A stretch of 64,000 bases of DNA from Desulfuromusa kysingii (GTDB lineage Bacteria > Desulfobacterota > Desulfuromonadia > Desulfuromonadales > Geopsychrobacteraceae). Where the stretch lies: the NCBI RefSeq assembly GCF_900107645.1, contig NZ_FNQN01000007.1:62001-126000 (forward strand), written 5' to 3'. How positions within the stretch are numbered: position 1 is the first letter of the stretch; every line of letters starts with the position of its first letter. Positions 26,099 through 35,768 of this stretch are shown one piece after another. The notes below the pieces were generated by a model. That model saw nothing but the letters and a program-made list of their open reading frames with translations. It had not been told where the DNA came from and searched no databases. The translations under genes and the position numbers were made by a program.

Positions 26099-27861
26099 GC
26101 TGCATCCCCCTCTCCGGCCAAGTCTTTATCTATTTTTTGCGGATGTTTGACAATCATATCCTCAAATCCGCCCCCTGAAGGGACCATCGGCAACACAACT
26201 TCTGTAGGGTCACAAATAAACTCAAGGACCATCGGCCCCTGATGATCAATAGCCTCTTGCAAAGCTGGGGTCACATCTTCCAAATTTTCAACTTTCCGAT
26301 GGGGAATGCCATATGCCTGAGCTAGAAGCTTAAAATCAGGGCTTTGCATCGGAGTACCCGCATAACAACCATCAAAAAAGAAGGTCTGCCATTGCCGCAC
26401 CATCCCCAGATAACCGTTATTGAGGATAATAATCTTTACGTCGATGTTGTGTTCCATAATGGTCCCCAGTTCCTGGGCATTCATCTGAAAACCACCATCA
26501 CCACTGATCGACCAGACCCGTTCATCGGGACGAGCCAGTTTGACACCGACGGCCATCGGTAAGGAACAACCCATGGTTCCAGCTCCGCCGGAGGCATACC
26601 AACTGTTATTGGTCTGATAATTGTAAAAACGGGCTGCCATCATCTGATGCTGACCAACGTCTGACACAATCAGATCTCGCCCTTGAGTGACCTCTGAGAG
26701 TTGATGAATAATTGTCTTCATCAGTAATTTGTTACCAGTGCCGACACCATGGGCAATTTCAGCGGCAAGACTTTCTGCCATCACATTACGGAAAACGTCA
26801 ATCGTCTCCAACCAACGTCGTCGCGGCTTGAAGGTTACCATCGGGTCATCAAGCAAAACATGCAGTGTTCGATAGACATCAGCGTTGATTGCCACTGAGG
26901 TCCTGACATTTTTATCAATCTCTGAAGGATCAATTTCAACATGAATGACATCTGCATTCTGAGCATATTCGTTCAGTTTTCCAGTCACCCGGTCATCAAA
27001 ACGCATACCAAAAGAAATCAGCAGATCAGCTTCGAGAATAGCTCGGTTGGCTTCAACCGTACCGTGCATACCCATCATCCCCAGGCTCAAAGGGTGGTCG
27101 GCGGGCATTGCCGATAAGCCATGCAAGGTAAACGCCACAGGGATATTGACTTTTTCGGCAAACTTTTGCAGCAACTGACCGGCATTACTGTTAATCACCC
27201 CATGACCACAGAACATGACCGGACGTTCACTTCTGTTGATCAGCTCAATCGCCCGCTGCAAGGGTTCACGCTCGGGAGTTGGAGAATAGAAATAGCCAGG
27301 AAGATGGGGGCGAAAAGCAACCGGATCGAACTGATAGTCATGACTGACCTGTGCATTTTGCACATCTTTAGGAATATCAATCACCACCGGCCCACCCCGT
27401 CCGGTGGTAGCGACATAGAATCCTTCATGGATGGTCTTTTCAATGTCATCAGCATACAAAGGCATGTAGGTTTGTTTACAGATCGGCATCATCACCCCGA
27501 CGACATCACTCTCCTGGAATGCGTCTGTTGCAATCACCCCAGTTGCAACCTGTCCGGTAATCGCCAGCATCGGGATTGAATCCATATGAGCATCAGCAAT
27601 ACCGGTCACCAGGTTCATCGCCCCAGGTCCGGATGTCGACATACAGACACCAATCTGCGGATGACCTGTTGACAATGATGCCCGTGAAACCCCCTGAGCC
27701 ATAAATGCGGCCCCCTGTTCATGCCTGGACATAACAAAGGTAAAATTTTCAAGCTTCTCCATCTCGTCAAAAACCGGCATAATCGCACCACCAGTATAGC
27801 CAAAGATGTATTTAACTCCGCGATCTTTAAGCGCCTTGAGTAATAATTTTTTTCCTGTCAT
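26095..27861 (-). CDS. ilvB: Acetolactate synthase large (catalytic) subunit IlvB/IlvI
   Basis: TPP- and FAD-dependent enzyme committing pyruvate to branched-chain amino acids, 588 aa. The TPP glutamate lies in MSRHEQGAAFMAQG (about E48). The central domain has GMMGMHGTVEAN and FGMRFDDRVTGK, and the TPP-binding motif is GDGGFQMNAQELGT (about 450) through NNGYLGMVRQWQ. AGAGG 5 bases before the ATG. First gene of ilvBND; ilvC is not in the window. The 130-base upstream region is AT-rich and shows no leader peptide with runs of branched-chain codons. Confidence 0.97.
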   Translation of the reverse strand: MTGKKLLLKALKDRGVKYIFGYTGGAIMPVFDEMEKLENFTFVMSRHEQGAAFMAQGVSRASLSTGHPQIGVCMSTSGPGAMNLVTGIADAHMDSIPMLAITGQVATGVIATDAFQESDVVGVMMPICKQTYMPLYADDIEKTIHEGFYVATTGRGGPVVIDIPKDVQNAQVSHDYQFDPVAFRPHLPGYFYSPTPEREPLQRAIELINRSERPVMFCGHGVINSNAGQLLQKFAEKVNIPVAFTLHGLSAMPADHPLSLGMMGMHGTVEANRAILEADLLISFGMRFDDRVTGKLNEYAQNADVIHVEIDPSEIDKNVRTSVAINADVYRTLHVLLDDPMVTFKPRRRWLETIDVFRNVMAESLAAEIAHGVGTGNKLLMKTIIHQLSEVTQGRDLIVSDVGQHQMMAARFYNYQTNNSWYASGGAGTMGCSLPMAVGVKLARPDERVWSISGDGGFQMNAQELGTIMEHNIDVKIIILNNGYLGMVRQWQTFFFDGCYAGTPMQSPDFKLLAQAYGIPHRKVENLEDVTPALQEAIDHQGPMVLEFICDPTEVVLPMVPSGGGFEDMIVKHPQKIDKDLAGEGDAA

Positions 27862-27993
27862 AGCAACCTCTGCTGACTTCTAGATAAATAAACAAATACA
27901 AACCTCAAAAGTTAACAAAAAAAGTAACATATCGCCCAATGTTTTTATATATTATTATTCTCCTATGTCCACCAATATTGACTTGATTGCTAC

Positions 27994-29580
27994 TCAGCCA
28001 TCAGATTCTGCATCGCTCTCAGCAAAAATTTCCGCCTCAATATTATTTGCCATGACCCGTATTGGACTTAAAGGGAGGTAACGAAGTTCTCCATCGCGGG
28101 TATTTTCGATAATTGAAATCGCTCCAGTGCGTTCAATTTTATTTTCAGCGGTGACCTTACCCAAGGTCATACAAACGCCCTCCATAATTTTTTTGGTGAC
28201 ATTGATTTTAGGGTTTTTGGTACTGAATTTCTGCGGTCTAGAAGCTTCAATTTCAGCTTGAAAGCGGTTTTTTTCTTGATGTAACCTGAGTAGTTTTTCC
28301 TTGAGTACAGTCAGCCTTAACCTGACGGTGTTGCTATTCCCCTGTTTTTTCAGGAGGAGCCGATTGAGCGGTTCCAACGCATTATTGATCGCCTTAATCT
28401 GTCGAACTACACTTCTCAACTGATCATGTAAGTAATCGAAACGGTCAGTATCGGGGAAATACACCCCCGCGACTAACTCGGTTTTCTGACCGGAACTGGT
28501 CCCTAGAATTTTTGCTTCGATTCCTTCCATCGCCGTACACTGACCACCAATAATCGCCCCTTGCTCAACGATAATCTTCCCTGTTGATTTAACCTGTGAA
28601 TTGCGTAGCTCTCGAGTGACATAAACATCACCATAGCACTGAACCTTGACCTGATTAAGATAATTGACATACAGATCACCATGGCAAATAATCTGCCCGA
28701 TCTCTTTTCCGGCCATGCTAAAGATCTCTACGGAACCCGACGATTCAATGTGACAGGCACCGACCGCACCAGCGATTTTTATCCCTTTCGTTGACCTGAC
28801 ATCAAAAGCATCGGGGACATCGCCTTTAATATCCACAAAGCCATTAAAATTAATATTGCCCACCGACAAATCGACATCACCGGGAATAATCAGCTGATCG
28901 ACCACCGATAGGGTTTGTTTTTCAAATATTGCCCGCCCCGACTTTTGAGCAAAAGCCGCGCGATTGTCATATTTTAGAGTGACACCTTCTCCCGCGAGTA
29001 ATTTAAAAGGCTTACCGCGCTCTGCGGCAACAGGGAGGCCGAAGACATTCATTCCAGTCACACCATCCTTGGGAGAATGGACCACACCGAGTTTTTGTCC
29101 GACTTCAATTTCACTATAAGCGTTTAAGTTCCGAAGATCGATATGCCCCTCTTCATCTTCTTTGAACTCTGTCTCTTCACCAGAGATTTTAACTGTTAAT
29201 TCAAACCAGCCATTGGCTCCTGCAACGGGTTCGATCCCTCGCGCTAGAATGGCTGGTTCGGGCTCAATACCCATATCGATTGCTGCACAAAACAGGTACA
29301 CCGCAGGATAATCAATGGTTTCTTTAATCTTATTTTGCTGCAGAAAGCCGATGAGATCAGGAGGGGTCAGCAGAGCCTTGGAACCGGGACCAATCCGGTC
29401 AGCCAGAGTTGAAATATCGTTAAGCTCGGCCTCTGAAAGGAGAATCTCAAACTGCGCCAGACAGCCAATCTTATTATTGACAAAACTGAAACTTAATTTA
29501 TATTGCGAATTCTCTTCAACAAAAAAAAGCTCTGGGTCGGCACCGTTGTGAGAATTCTCTTTTCCGCGAGTGTCGCTCAT
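27994..29580 (-). CDS. DUF342/FapA family protein
   Basis: 528 aa. The N-terminal region (about 60-180) fits the FapA N-terminal domain, with EVGQKLGVVHSPKDGVTGMNVFG near 155-180. The central part (about 220-400) is a series of short beta turns with IPGDVDLSVGNINFNGFVDIKGDV and repeated GDVYV/GDLYV motifs, the right-handed beta-helix of DUF342. A coiled coil (about 400-470) follows. DUF342 proteins are common near motility genes in this group; roles are mostly undefined. GGGGGGTGAG just before the ATG at 29580 fixes the start; a longer frame has no ribosome site. Located behind the terminator of the chemoreceptor gene. Confidence 0.8.
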   Translation of the reverse strand: MSDTRGKENSHNGADPELFFVEENSQYKLSFSFVNNKIGCLAQFEILLSEAELNDISTLADRIGPGSKALLTPPDLIGFLQQNKIKETIDYPAVYLFCAAIDMGIEPEPAILARGIEPVAGANGWFELTVKISGEETEFKEDEEGHIDLRNLNAYSEIEVGQKLGVVHSPKDGVTGMNVFGLPVAAERGKPFKLLAGEGVTLKYDNRAAFAQKSGRAIFEKQTLSVVDQLIIPGDVDLSVGNINFNGFVDIKGDVPDAFDVRSTKGIKIAGAVGACHIESSGSVEIFSMAGKEIGQIICHGDLYVNYLNQVKVQCYGDVYVTRELRNSQVKSTGKIIVEQGAIIGGQCTAMEGIEAKILGTSSGQKTELVAGVYFPDTDRFDYLHDQLRSVVRQIKAINNALEPLNRLLLKKQGNSNTVRLRLTVLKEKLLRLHQEKNRFQAEIEASRPQKFSTKNPKINVTKKIMEGVCMTLGKVTAENKIERTGAISIIENTRDGELRYLPLSPIRVMANNIEAEIFAESDAESDG

Positions 29581-29663
29581 ACTCACCCCCCGATAGACAA
29601 AAACCTGGCAAACGATTTTATTTTTTCCTACCAACACATTAGAGTGGAATTTCGAAAGCTTAA

Positions 29664-29716
29664 CAAAAAATCCGTATCTGATAATCACCAATATTAAGTC
29701 ATTATCAGATACGGAT
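29664..29716 (-). terminator. Terminator of the chemoreceptor gene
   Basis: A perfect 16-bp inverted repeat (29670-29685 with 29701-29716) closes a 15-base loop and is followed on the minus strand by TTTTTTG. It lies about 75 bases after the chemoreceptor stop. It overlaps the region upstream of the DUF342 gene, so it could also act there. Confidence 0.78.
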
Positions 29717-29790
29717 CAATTATAACAGGCATTGAACAGTTTATCAGGGGGGCCAATCTTTACCCCCAACTACTTTTAAACTGACAAGGT

Positions 29791-32079
29791 TCAGAATTTG
29801 CCAAACTCATCATCATCCAGCTTAATTTCAAGCTTTCCTGCTGGGACTTCCATCGCTCCCCAACCTGATTGTGTCGTATGAGATGGCACAGCAGCAGGTG
29901 TTGTTTTCAATTGTGGTTTCACCTTTGGAGCAGGAGACACGTTTTGAGATATGCCGGTGAGGGTAAAACGGCTAAGCATATGCTTAAGGTGTGCCGATTG
30001 ACTTGATAGTTCTTCAGCCGACGCAGCAGATTCTTCTGCGGTCGCCGTGCTTTGTTGCACCGCGGAATCAATCTGCCCTAAACCTTGATTGATTTGTGAG
30101 ATACCCTGAGCTTGCTCATTGCTGGCAACAGCGATTTCCGCAACCAGGTCCGTGACTTTAGTGATTGAAGTCACAATGCCGTCCAGAGCTTCTGATGTTT
30201 TTTCAGCTATTTCAGCTCCATTTTTAGTTTTTTCAACCGATCCTTCAATTAATTGGGCAGTTTCTTCAGCAGCCTTAGCGCTACGGGCAGCAAGGTTGCG
30301 CACCTCCTCAGCGACGACCGCAAAACCTTTACCATGTTGACCGGCACGGGCGGCCTCAACCGCAGCATTCAGGGCCAAGAGATTGGTCTGAAAAGCGATC
30401 TCATCAATAACCTTGATGATCTTGCTGATATTCTGACCGGCAACATTGATTTCAGTCATGGCAGCCACCATCTCACCCATCCGCTCACTCCCGGCCCTGG
30501 CTGCATCCTGGGCACCCGTTGCAAGGGTACTAGCGGCACCAGCATTTTCTGCACTTTGCTGCGTTTGACTGCCGATTTCATTCATTGAGCTACTGATTTC
30601 TTCAAGTGAGGCCGCCGATTCAGTCGCCCCTTGAGATAGAGTCTGCGCTGTATCGGAAACTTGTACACTGCCGGAATCAATCTGATCAGAGGCCCTGTGA
30701 ACTTCACCCAATACTTCATTCAAATTAACGACCATGTTCTGAAAGGCTTTCCCCATGGTATCCTGATCAGAGGCAACCAAAACTTGAACTTGCAGATTCC
30801 CTTGAGCAATCTGAGTCGCCTCTTCAGCTTTGATTTTCAAACTGTCGGTCATTTTGTTGATCGCATCTGACAAGACGCCCACCTCATCTTTGCTTTGATA
30901 GTCAATAGATTCTGACAAATCCCCCAAAGCAATCCGTTGTGCTGCATCTACTGCCATCTGTAACGGTCCGATGACAATCCGGGTCACATAAAAAATAGTT
31001 GCGAACAGAATCATAACCAGAACCAATGCACCAGCTCCGAAACTCCAGTTGATTGAACTCATACTTTTTGTCCCAGACTCGTGAACTCCAGCGATTAAGG
31101 ACGTCAATTTGGACATATCGTAAACAAGAGCCGCGACACCCACAGTCTTTCCTGAAAAATCAGTAATGGGGAAGGTCGACACAAATTGGTTACCGACGGC
31201 TTTCTGACTTTCTTGGTTACGGCCGGAATCCAGCAGAGCCGATGTTAACACCGAATCGGTGATATTTTTGTCAGTTGATGAGGTGAAAACATATTTATCA
31301 TCGAGGACCGGATTCTTCTTTGGATCCTGTAGTTTTGTGGCAATAGGTAATAGATCCGACAGCATATACACGGCTATCTGATAATCATTATTGACATGAT
31401 TCGCTTCAAGGACATCTCCAAAAGAGACCAACACTTCACAAGATCCAAGATGATCACCGGAGTGATTTGAAACAGCTGAGAGGCCGCGAATCGCAAATCC
31501 ACTTCGTCCAATTTCAATACCGCTGAGAGGCTTATGATCACCATCATTGATCAACAATACGGTTTTACGAAACGTTGTAAGATCATCAGAGATATCGATC
31601 TTCTTCCCGTTTCGCACTGTCTGCCAACCATCACGCCACAAGCGCACTAAACTACGTCCGTTAGGAGTATGGAAATGGACATTTAATGTGGGGTTACCTG
31701 TTTGTTTTTTATATCCAGCAATATAGGGGGCCATCACTTTGCGCAATTGTTCTCGTGCCATTTGCATTTCGTGATCGTTCTCATCATCCATGTTTCCCAG
31801 TCCAGCAAGTCGATAAGCCGTTTGTACGTCCGGTATCTCCGAGAAGATTGAAGCCATATCAAGCGCTTCTTTTCCTGACTCATCAATTCCCCTGTAGATG
31901 GTCTCTTTACGGGCTTTTGCGGTAGTGGACAAAACCTCATTTGCGTAACTGACAAAAGACTCTTCCTGTTGAGTAACGAGTCCTTTCACTGTCATATTTA
32001 CGGCAATAAGAGCAATGACCACTGACACAACAACCAGGCAGGTTATCGGCAAAATAAATTTACTGCGTATTCTCATCAT
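29791..32079 (-). CDS. Methyl-accepting chemotaxis protein with Cache-type sensor domain
   Basis: 762-aa receptor. A first transmembrane helix (about 8-30) and a second (about 345-367, [21 protein letters not shown]) enclose a 310-residue periplasmic domain, resembling a double Cache sensor ([28 protein letters not shown]). A HAMP domain (about 370-420) follows, then the signalling domain with the hairpin tip [20 protein letters not shown]. The C-terminus ends DDDEFGKF without a recognisable CheR-binding NWETF pentapeptide. GGAGG precedes two consecutive ATGs; the second (32076) is better spaced. No other chemotaxis genes adjoin it, and the ligand is unknown. Confidence 0.9.
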   Translation of the reverse strand: MMRIRSKFILPITCLVVVSVVIALIAVNMTVKGLVTQQEESFVSYANEVLSTTAKARKETIYRGIDESGKEALDMASIFSEIPDVQTAYRLAGLGNMDDENDHEMQMAREQLRKVMAPYIAGYKKQTGNPTLNVHFHTPNGRSLVRLWRDGWQTVRNGKKIDISDDLTTFRKTVLLINDGDHKPLSGIEIGRSGFAIRGLSAVSNHSGDHLGSCEVLVSFGDVLEANHVNNDYQIAVYMLSDLLPIATKLQDPKKNPVLDDKYVFTSSTDKNITDSVLTSALLDSGRNQESQKAVGNQFVSTFPITDFSGKTVGVAALVYDMSKLTSLIAGVHESGTKSMSSINWSFGAGALVLVMILFATIFYVTRIVIGPLQMAVDAAQRIALGDLSESIDYQSKDEVGVLSDAINKMTDSLKIKAEEATQIAQGNLQVQVLVASDQDTMGKAFQNMVVNLNEVLGEVHRASDQIDSGSVQVSDTAQTLSQGATESAASLEEISSSMNEIGSQTQQSAENAGAASTLATGAQDAARAGSERMGEMVAAMTEINVAGQNISKIIKVIDEIAFQTNLLALNAAVEAARAGQHGKGFAVVAEEVRNLAARSAKAAEETAQLIEGSVEKTKNGAEIAEKTSEALDGIVTSITKVTDLVAEIAVASNEQAQGISQINQGLGQIDSAVQQSTATAEESAASAEELSSQSAHLKHMLSRFTLTGISQNVSPAPKVKPQLKTTPAAVPSHTTQSGWGAMEVPAGKLEIKLDDDEFGKF

Positions 32080-32479
32080 CTACCTCCGAGAAAGTTCAAC
32101 ATTAAGATATGCTACTATTCATAGCGCCTAGGTAAACTAACAAAAACAGCACTAAAATAACAGTATTTTAATTTTTCTCAGCTAATCATTCTTTAGCTGG
32201 AGAGATTCTCTGGCAAGATAATGTACAGGGAATTTTGGAGGTGGGATGCGTACTATCGGCCAAAACCATCAATGTCAGACACAATCTAACAAAAACAGGA
32301 TAGAGACCATGACTGAGCCATCGTCTCTTTTAATTTTTAATCGCTTTGCCCCGTCGAGGACGCAACGGGCATAAACGGATAGACGGCGGGCATAATGAAA
32401 GAATCCTTCCACAAGCGCCTAATATGGTGTAAGCCTGAAATCTTTCGTTATGAAGATGCCATCGTTAAGCTGAAAGGGT
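32080..32479. other. Gap between chemoreceptor and DtxR/FeoA genes
   Basis: 400 bases. A hairpin TTTCTCAGCTAA / TTAGCTGGAGAGA with one bulge occupies 32174-32205. A 13-bp direct repeat CTAACAAAAACAG occurs at 32137-32149 and 32286-32298. An AGAGAC/GTCTCT hairpin followed by TTTTAATTTTT (plus strand) lies at about 32301-32340 and would be a terminator only for a plus-strand transcript. No gene was recognised. Confidence 0.5.
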
Positions 32480-33133
32480 TCAAACGGGTCGCCGGACATG
32501 AATTTCCCGTGCGAGGGTGTCATCTACAGCAAATTGAGACTGTCCGACTTTAAAAATATAACTAGGGAATTTTTGCACCAAAAGAAGCTGACTCCCTGGT
32601 AGAACCCCCATACTCATGAGTTTCTGCATTTTTTTGTCGTCGCTTGCGGAGAGGTAGGCGATTTCTCCGGACTCTCCGGACTTCAGCTCTGTCAGCGCAA
32701 CAATTCCAGGCTCTCCCTGCTGGCGGGCTTTAATGCAACATTCACCCGGTGGAATGGGGTTTCCATGGGGACAAGTCGTGGGATGATTCAATAAGGTGCA
32801 CAACTTCGTATCAACTCCCTGACGCAGGAGATGTTCAAATTCACAGGCTTGTTCATTGCCTTCATCACCAGAAATGCCAAGAATATCCATGGTTAAGCGT
32901 TCCGCCAGACGGTGTCGACGCACGGTCATCTGCGCATCTGGACGACCTTCTCTGCGGAGATAGACACGATCACCCTTGATTTCGACATAGGAGCGCTGGA
33001 TTAATTCCACAAGTTCTTCAGTATCACGATTAAGATTTAGACTCGTCAGGAGACAACCGACATTATCCCCCTCAACTGTCATCACCCAGAGGGATTCAAG
33101 TATTTCTTCAGCGTTTTGTGAAAGTCTTGCCAT
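32480..33133 (-). CDS. DtxR-family metal-dependent regulator with C-terminal FeoA domain
   Basis: 217 aa. An N-terminal winged-helix-like region (1-65) is shorter and more divergent than in DtxR. The dimerisation/metal domain is clear: VRRHRLAERL (H74), ACEFEH (C97, E100, H101) and CPHGNPIP (121-128). Compared with DtxR, ligand H98 is Asn (N93) and M10 aligns with Glu. An FeoA/SH3-like domain fills 145-213 (ELKSGESGEIAYL, MSMGVLPGSQLLLVQK). Its gene is last in fur-feoB-zinc ribbon-dtxR, starting 2 bases after the previous stop. It probably senses Fe(II) or Mn(II) and either regulates feo genes or acts as the FeoA partner of FeoB. Family placement is firm; DNA binding is uncertain. Confidence 0.82.
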   Translation of the reverse strand: MARLSQNAEEILESLWVMTVEGDNVGCLLTSLNLNRDTEELVELIQRSYVEIKGDRVYLRREGRPDAQMTVRRHRLAERLTMDILGISGDEGNEQACEFEHLLRQGVDTKLCTLLNHPTTCPHGNPIPPGECCIKARQQGEPGIVALTELKSGESGEIAYLSASDDKKMQKLMSMGVLPGSQLLLVQKFPSYIFKVGQSQFAVDDTLAREIHVRRPV

Positions 33134-33135
33134 GG

Positions 33136-33318
33136 CTATTTATCCTTTTCTTTCTTTGACAAAAAACGACCTAAAAACTTTCCTGGGGCGGGATTAGCAT
33201 AACCACAATAAGGGCAATGAATTTTGCGACAACCGCCAAAACACTGGCCACAATTCGCCTGTCCTTCAGGTACGCCGACCACGTCATCAATGTTTTTGTG
33301 ACAAAAACCACAAATCAC
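33136..33318 (-). CDS. Small zinc-ribbon protein of the feo operon
   Basis: 60 aa. Starts at GTG, overlapping the feoB stop (GTGA). Eight of its first 38 residues are Cys or His able to bind metal: C3, C6, C23, C26, C30, H34, C35 and C38, arranged as CxxC, CxxC and CPYC. That suits one or two zinc-ribbon knuckles or an Fe(II)-binding site. The tail is basic (GKFLGRFLSKKEKDK). Position between feoB and the DtxR/FeoA gene suggests a role in Fe(II) uptake, possibly in place of FeoC, which is absent. No known function is claimed. Confidence 0.65.
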   Translation of the reverse strand: MICGFCHKNIDDVVGVPEGQANCGQCFGGCRKIHCPYCGYANPAPGKFLGRFLSKKEKDK

Positions 33319-35273
33319 GCCAAAAGACCTGTCATCAGCAAAAACTTGTTAAGAAACCAACCAGACGAAAATGCCATTATCGTCACAAAAATAAAGATCA
33401 TCATCGCAACTTTAACCCCTCGCTCCTTGAGCATCACCAAAAACTGGGCCACACAAGGGACAAACAAGGTTAAAGTCACTGCCGCAACAGTTAATTGGGT
33501 AACAGATAATAAACCGGAAGACTGGAGATCATAAAGACCTGCGGCACCAAAATCACGACGAAAAAAACCGAAGACAAAGGCGGTGGTAACCTCCACGGGA
33601 AGACCAATAGCTCTGACAATCGGTGAGAATAGATGGATAACATTATCCAAAGTTCCAGTCATTTTACCAGCCCAGAGCACCACAGATGCGAACAAGAACA
33701 AAGGGAGGATTTCGACAAAGTAACTCTGCATCCGGGTTAGGGTTTTCACCATCACATTCCGTAACTGTGGCAGCCTGAGTGGAGGGATTTCCATATAAAA
33801 GACCGGACTCTCCCCGGGTAATATCTTCGCCGCCAGAAATCCGATGAAAAGAAAAAGAAAAGTCAGGAACACCGTCCAGACCAAAAGGGCGTGAGGTTCT
33901 GCAGAGAGGAGACCCAGGATAACTCCCAGTTGAGCGCTGCAAGGAATAGCTAGAGCTAAAAGCATGGTCGCAATAATTCGTTCACGTTTTGTTTCCAGAG
34001 TCCGCGTCACCAAAGTTGCCATGGTATCACAACCGAATCCGAGGACAATGGGAATGACAGCCCGGCCAGATAGTCCAATCTTTTTAAACAGCCGATCAAC
34101 CAACAGGGCTAGGCGGGGAAAGTATCCAGTATCCTCCAGTAATGAAAATACCAGAAAAAAAGTTCCGACGATTGGCAACACTAAAGCCACAGCATAACGA
34201 ATACCCAACGTCCAGACACCGTATTCACCTACCACCAGCTCAAATAACCAATGCGCCGTGAGATATTTTTCAGCTAAATGGACGATGGGTGGATTGACAT
34301 AATTTTCAAAAACATTTCCTTCAAGAAAATCAACCAGAGTTCCCGCTCCAAAACCACCGACAAACTTATACAACCCCAGATAGACAACCAAAAGTAAAAT
34401 GGGTGCCCCAGTCAGCGGATTCATCATCCAACTGGAAAGTTTTTCAGAAAAAGACTCTGTCTCCTCCTGTGATTGCGTGACCACCCCCTGAAGCACCTGT
34501 TTACACACTTTTCTCCGCTCTAAGCTGATTTGCAGGTTCAGGTCGGCCCTTCGACGAAAAGAAATTTCACGAGTGGCTTCTGTCAACAGCTGGAAGCTAC
34601 TTTCTGTCTCTTCAACAGAAATCAAATCCTGGATGTCATCATCCTTCTGCATCAACAAAAGACTTGTTGCACGCCGACTTAAACGATAACGGCCACCAAT
34701 CAAGTTGGCAATCTGACAAATATCCTGCTCCAGATCTTGAGCATAAATAAAAGGCTTATTCGCGACGACTGCATATTCAGAGATCGTCTGGCGCAATGCA
34801 TCCAAGCCCATCTTCCGTTTCATGACCGCACCAACCACAGGAATACCGAGATTTTGTTGTAACAGGTTGAGATCGATTTGCATCCCGAGTCGTTCCGCCT
34901 CATCCAGAATATTGACAACAAGAATCACCGGCAAATCGGCTTCAATCAATTGCAATGTCATGGGCAACATGCGTTCAAGGTTGCGTGCATCGATGACATG
35001 AATCACAACATGTGGATCTTCTGTTAACAGAATTTTACGTGCTACCCGTTCCTCTTCAGTAATGGGCATCATTGAGTACATCCCTGGAGTATCCAGGATT
35101 TCATAAGACTGCCCGACGAGTGAACAATGGCCACGTGAAACTTCAACGGAAGTTCCGGGATAATTTGAGACTGTCGTGTAGGCTCCAGTAAGAGCATTAA
35201 AAACCACACTTTTACCAACGTTCGGGTTGCCAACAAGGACCACTTTAAGGGCAGAAGTTTGCGTATCAGGCAT
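33315..35273 (-). CDS. feoB: Ferrous iron transporter FeoB
   Basis: Inner-membrane Fe(II) transporter, 652 aa. The cytosolic G domain has G1 GNPNVGKS (15-22), a G2-region PGTSVEVSRG, G3 DTPGMYSM and a G4-type NILDEAERLG. Two Gate-type membrane regions follow from about residue 285, with FGCDTMATLVTRTLETKRER between them and a C-terminal LFVPCVAQ segment. At 652 aa it is shorter than E. coli FeoB (773), in line with other feoBs. It starts 21 bases after fur and overlaps the zinc-ribbon gene by 4. A separate feoA is not seen before it; the FeoA domain is in the last operon gene. Confidence 0.95.
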   Translation of the reverse strand: MPDTQTSALKVVLVGNPNVGKSVVFNALTGAYTTVSNYPGTSVEVSRGHCSLVGQSYEILDTPGMYSMMPITEEERVARKILLTEDPHVVIHVIDARNLERMLPMTLQLIEADLPVILVVNILDEAERLGMQIDLNLLQQNLGIPVVGAVMKRKMGLDALRQTISEYAVVANKPFIYAQDLEQDICQIANLIGGRYRLSRRATSLLLMQKDDDIQDLISVEETESSFQLLTEATREISFRRRADLNLQISLERRKVCKQVLQGVVTQSQEETESFSEKLSSWMMNPLTGAPILLLVVYLGLYKFVGGFGAGTLVDFLEGNVFENYVNPPIVHLAEKYLTAHWLFELVVGEYGVWTLGIRYAVALVLPIVGTFFLVFSLLEDTGYFPRLALLVDRLFKKIGLSGRAVIPIVLGFGCDTMATLVTRTLETKRERIIATMLLALAIPCSAQLGVILGLLSAEPHALLVWTVFLTFLFLFIGFLAAKILPGESPVFYMEIPPLRLPQLRNVMVKTLTRMQSYFVEILPLFLFASVVLWAGKMTGTLDNVIHLFSPIVRAIGLPVEVTTAFVFGFFRRDFGAAGLYDLQSSGLLSVTQLTVAAVTLTLFVPCVAQFLVMLKERGVKVAMMIFIFVTIMAFSSGWFLNKFLLMTGLLA

Positions 35274-35294
35274 AAAACGGTAAACCTTTAATTA

Positions 35295-35744
35295 TCAACG
35301 TTGTGAAGGATTCACAGATGAATCAGAGCACTTAGAACATAGGCCGTAGAGCTCATGACGGTGCCTTTCAATTTTAAAATTAAACTTGGCGGCAACTTCT
35401 TGCTGAAGTTGCTCGATTTGTGGATTCGTAAACTCAACAATCAGACCGCAGTTGGTACAAACCAAATGATCATGATGCTGATCAACATGCGAAGGCTCAT
35501 AACGCATCTGCCCATCGCCAAAATCAACTTCAATAGCAATTCCACATTCAGCAAATAATTTGAGAGTGCGGTGGACTGTTGCATAACCAATCTGAGGATG
35601 TTTTTTTCGCAGTTTTAAATAGAGATCTTCGGTAGAATAATGAGATTTTGAGTTCAGGAAGTCCTCAAGAATCATCATCCTCTGGTTGGTATTTTTTAAC
35701 CCTCGACGGCGTACATAATCTTTAAAAATAGAGACATTGTCCAT
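35295..35744 (-). CDS. fur: Fur-family metal-responsive regulator
   Basis: 149 aa. Winged helix (about 10-75; NTNQRMMILEDFL, YATVHRTLKLFAECGIA), then the dimerisation domain. HHDH (90-93) provides regulatory-site ligands and two CxxC pairs, C96/C99 and C136/C139, form the structural zinc site. Family members include Fur, Zur and PerR; the operon with feoB makes iron the likely signal. GGAGG 8 bases before the ATG at 35744 is preferred to an in-frame ATG 12 codons earlier. A Fur-box-like dyad overlaps the region 25-39 bases before the start, consistent with self-control. Confidence 0.88.
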   Translation of the reverse strand: MDNVSIFKDYVRRRGLKNTNQRMMILEDFLNSKSHYSTEDLYLKLRKKHPQIGYATVHRTLKLFAECGIAIEVDFGDGQMRYEPSHVDQHHDHLVCTNCGLIVEFTNPQIEQLQQEVAAKFNFKIERHRHELYGLCSKCSDSSVNPSQR

Positions 35745-35768
35745 CTTGACCACCTCCGCAGTGAGTGT

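Noticed and set aside
32253-32260. GCCGATAG on the minus strand upstream of the chemoreceptor, like a flagellar sigma-28 -10 box.
   Set aside because: No TAAA-type -35 at the required 15-base distance.
32395-32553. A 52-codon plus-strand frame (start MKESFHKRLIWC) before and into the DtxR/FeoA gene.
   Set aside because: It overlaps the antisense of a well-supported gene, has no clear ribosome site and no recognisable relative.
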